From Brucella thiophenivorans (GTDB taxonomy: Bacteria; Pseudomonadota; Alphaproteobacteria; Rhizobiales; Rhizobiaceae): a stretch of DNA of 64,000 bases. Location: positions 1 to 64,000 of the forward strand of contig NZ_NNRJ01000007.1 in assembly GCF_002252445.1 (NCBI RefSeq), in the 5' to 3' direction. Below, piece after piece: positions 62,497-64,000 of the stretch (positions are counted from its first letter, which is position 1; the number at the start of each line of letters is the position of its first letter). The notes beneath the pieces were generated by a model. It did not search any database. It was not told the origin of the DNA and saw only the letters and a list, made by a program, of their open reading frames with translations. The position numbers were made by a program, and so were the translations under genes.

Positions 62497-62511
62497 GTTT
62501 TTATAAAGTTA

Positions 62512-62543
62512 GGAGGCCGGAATTACTCCGGCTTTCCTTTTTC
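62512..62543. terminator. Hairpin terminator between uvrD and creA
   Basis: A stem GCCGGA(AT)/ACTCCGGC, followed by TTTCCTTTTTCCC on the plus strand. It overlaps the 3' end of creA, whose stop codon lies within it, and closes the uvrD transcript. Confidence 0.75.
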
Positions 62544-63023
62544 CCAACTCACATCGCCCTTAAACAGCGGCACGGTGGATAACGAAGTCTTGGCCGAGCC
62601 ATCCTGGACCTGTGTCGCATGGGCCAGATAAAGGAGCGTATTGTTTTTCTGATCATAGATGCGGGTGATCACCAGTTTCTTCCAGATCAGGCTTGTCCGT
62701 TCCGCGAAAACCCGCTCGCCCCCCTTGCCAAGCTTGATGTCGCCAATGGTAATCGGACCTGATTGCTCACAGGAGATCGAGGCATTCGACGGGTTTTCAA
62801 ACCAGTTGCCTTTTTGCAAACGGTCGATAACCCCGCGTGAGAAAGACGCAAGATAGCAGGTCACGCCCTGCACTTTTGGGTCCTGCACCGCATCAATCGC
62901 AATGTCATTGCCGAGCCAGTCCACACCAACTTTTCCGACTTCTTCTGCAGATACAGCGGCAGAGGCGCCTAGCAACAACATTGGTGCTACAAACAGACCA
63001 GCGAGCTTATTGAATTTGGACAT
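62523..63023 (-). CDS. creA: CreA-family exported protein
   Basis: 166 residues from the ATG at 63023, with GGAGATATGAA upstream. The signal peptide ends at VSAEE (about residue 25). The mature domain has the CreA features VGVDWLGNDIAIDAVQDPKVQGVTCYL, quoted in part as VQDPKVQGVTCYLASF, plus a second Cys in ASISCEQSGP and a basic ERTSLIWKKLVITRIYD. It is periplasmic with unknown function in the family. Confidence 0.92.
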   Translation of the reverse strand: MSKFNKLAGLFVAPMLLLGASAAVSAEEVGKVGVDWLGNDIAIDAVQDPKVQGVTCYLASFSRGVIDRLQKGNWFENPSNASISCEQSGPITIGDIKLGKGGERVFAERTSLIWKKLVITRIYDQKNNTLLYLAHATQVQDGSAKTSLSTVPLFKGDVSWEKGKPE

Positions 63024-63090
63024 TTCATATCTCCAGCAATCTCCAATCAAAAGGTGGAGAAACAAATCAGGCATTGCAAGATAGGATTAC

Positions 63091-63723
63091 CTAATCGTCC
63101 CATTTTTCCAGAAAGGCTTCGATTTCAAGCGTCTGAATATCTGGAACCGCTTCATACAGCTTTTCCACCGGCCAGTCCCACCAGCAAAGTGCGAGCAGTC
63201 TTTTAATAATCTTTTCATCAAAGCGCTTGCGAATAAGCCGAGCCGGAACGCCGCCGACAACATGATATGGCGCCACATCTTTCGTCACCACGGCATTGGC
63301 ACCAATCACCGCGCCATGACCAATGCTCACGCCTGGCGTGATCACCGCCCCATGCCCGATCCACACATCATTGCCGATTGTTACGCGCTTTGTCTGCCGC
63401 CTTGCACGGAAATCATTATCTACACCGAGATAACGGAAATATTCATTCGGGCGGTAACTGACCTTGTGCGTCGTCAGCCGTTCCATCGGATGCTCAAGCG
63501 CATTGATCCGCACATTAGCGGCTATTGAGCAAAACTTACCAATATCGGCATAAATTCCCTCACCGTTGCGCTCGAAATAAGTGAAGTCGCCAACCGACAC
63601 ATCACGCAGGATCACGCGCTCGCCAATATCCACATAGCGGCCAAGCTTTGATGCTTTCAACTGCGCTGTCGAATGAATGCGCGGTTCGCTATTCTGGAAG
63701 CGGAGGTCTTCACCCTGCGTCAT
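63091..63723 (-). CDS. Hexapeptide-repeat acetyltransferase (CatB/VatD-like)
   Basis: 210 residues of left-handed beta-helix repeats: [21 protein letters not shown], then [35 protein letters not shown] and the C-terminal helix region with [15 protein letters not shown]. This matches xenobiotic (CatB-type) acetyltransferases; the catalytic His is probably in [10 protein letters not shown]. In related genomes similar enzymes are linked with phosphonate genes, but none is in view, so the acceptor is unknown. It is co-directional with creA. Confidence 0.9.
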   Translation of the reverse strand: MTQGEDLRFQNSEPRIHSTAQLKASKLGRYVDIGERVILRDVSVGDFTYFERNGEGIYADIGKFCSIAANVRINALEHPMERLTTHKVSYRPNEYFRYLGVDNDFRARRQTKRVTIGNDVWIGHGAVITPGVSIGHGAVIGANAVVTKDVAPYHVVGGVPARLIRKRFDEKIIKRLLALCWWDWPVEKLYEAVPDIQTLEIEAFLEKWDD

Positions 63724-63885
63724 TTCAAAACTTTCTGAAATCTTTGTATTCTGCTAGACTGATTTTATCGTTCCATCATAAGATGCGCTCGTTAAATAAG
63801 CGCGTTCCTGCTGCAGATCGATGTAAACTACCAATTGCGCAATTATCTGCGATAAATGCAAAACAAAATTCAAGGCTGACTGGAC

Positions 63886-64000
63886 ATGAAAAAATTTCTG
63901 CCCATCTTCATCTTCGCCTTCATCATCGTAATTATCGGTGCTGCGGGCTTCAATATGCTGCGCGACCGCAATGCAGCTGATGAACCTTTCGGTGGATCAT
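63886..64000 (+). CDS. Membrane-anchored protein, cut by the window edge
   Basis: 38 codons are visible from an ATG at 63886. They are a short basic start (KKF) and a hydrophobic segment of about 20 residues (LPIFIFAFIIVIIGAAGFNM), then RDRNAADEPFGGS. This could be the anchor of a thioredoxin-like SCO family (copper delivery) protein, whose mature part often starts with a similar GGxF motif. The call is tentative because only the start is present. Confidence 0.5.
   Translation, partial: MKKFLPIFIFAFIIVIIGAAGFNMLRDRNAADEPFGGS

Overview
The window reads as a stretch of core chromosome from an alphaproteobacterium of the Hyphomicrobiales, most likely Brucellaceae (Brucella/Ochrobactrum relatives). 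The evidence is a fused secDF gene, a circularly permuted two-piece tmRNA with the tag ANDNNAKGYALAA, an SspB of the alphaproteobacterial type, a BA14K-type exported protein, and short palindromic intergenic repeats of the Rhizobiales style. Coding is dense and codon use is even. I see no phage, integrase, transposase or CRISPR array. The nearest things to accessory content are the repeats and a few lineage-specific proteins. Brucellaceae is an inference from these markers, not a sequence match.

Layout, left to right. 0.3-7 kb: a small exported or membrane hypothetical protein, SecDF, a YbaL/Kef-type cation:proton antiporter, a YbhN-like membrane protein and a small serine hydrolase. 7-10 kb: the sulfate importer genes cysW, cysT and the binding protein on the minus strand, without cysA. 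10-13 kb: TerC/YoaE- and DedA-type membrane proteins, with a structured, terminator-containing leader before terC. 13.5-18 kb: tRNA-Lys(CUU), an EamA exporter, an EF-hand protein, a RbsD/FucU mutarotase and a large unknown membrane-anchored protein. 18-23 kb: a cobalamin-riboswitch-controlled btuB-btuF-btuC-btuD operon. 23-28 kb: a minus-strand run of EEP nuclease, NUDIX, PhzF, flavin-binding and GHL10 genes, then a BA14K-like gene.

28-42 kb is centred on amino acid and vitamin metabolism: a class I aminotransferase, ilvC with a TetR gene upstream, kup, pdxJ, a RecD-like helicase, a threonine/serine dehydratase, and ilvI-ilvH behind a leader-peptide attenuator. miaA and serB follow, diverging from start codons only 17 bp apart. 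Acetolactate synthase and ketol-acid reductoisomerase are consecutive steps of isoleucine/valine synthesis, and the dehydratase could supply 2-oxobutyrate to them.

42-52 kb is rich in protein quality control. The minus-strand run thyA-folA-hflK-hflC-DUF2065-htrA is followed by a DUF2853 gene, the ssrA (tmRNA) gene, a Bcr/CflA exporter facing its probable TetR repressor, and sspB. tmRNA tags stalled nascent chains, SspB delivers tagged proteins to ClpXP, and HflKC and HtrA/DegP act at the membrane and in the periplasm. 52-64 kb holds small DUF4169 and ribbon-helix-helix genes, a very large AsmA protein, an FAD-linked D-lactate dehydrogenase-type enzyme, a UPF0303 protein, an unusual kinase-like protein, UvrD with a 28-residue insertion, CreA, a hexapeptide acetyltransferase, and a gene cut by the right edge.

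The items I would look at first are the structured plus-strand transcript candidate at 22960-23212, the uncharacterised leader RNA before terC (12019-12200), the kinase-like/AMP-binding-C-like protein at 58835-59911, the intergenic repeats (one sits in the loop of a terminator, one supplies a stop codon), and the export-signal-less GHL10 protein.
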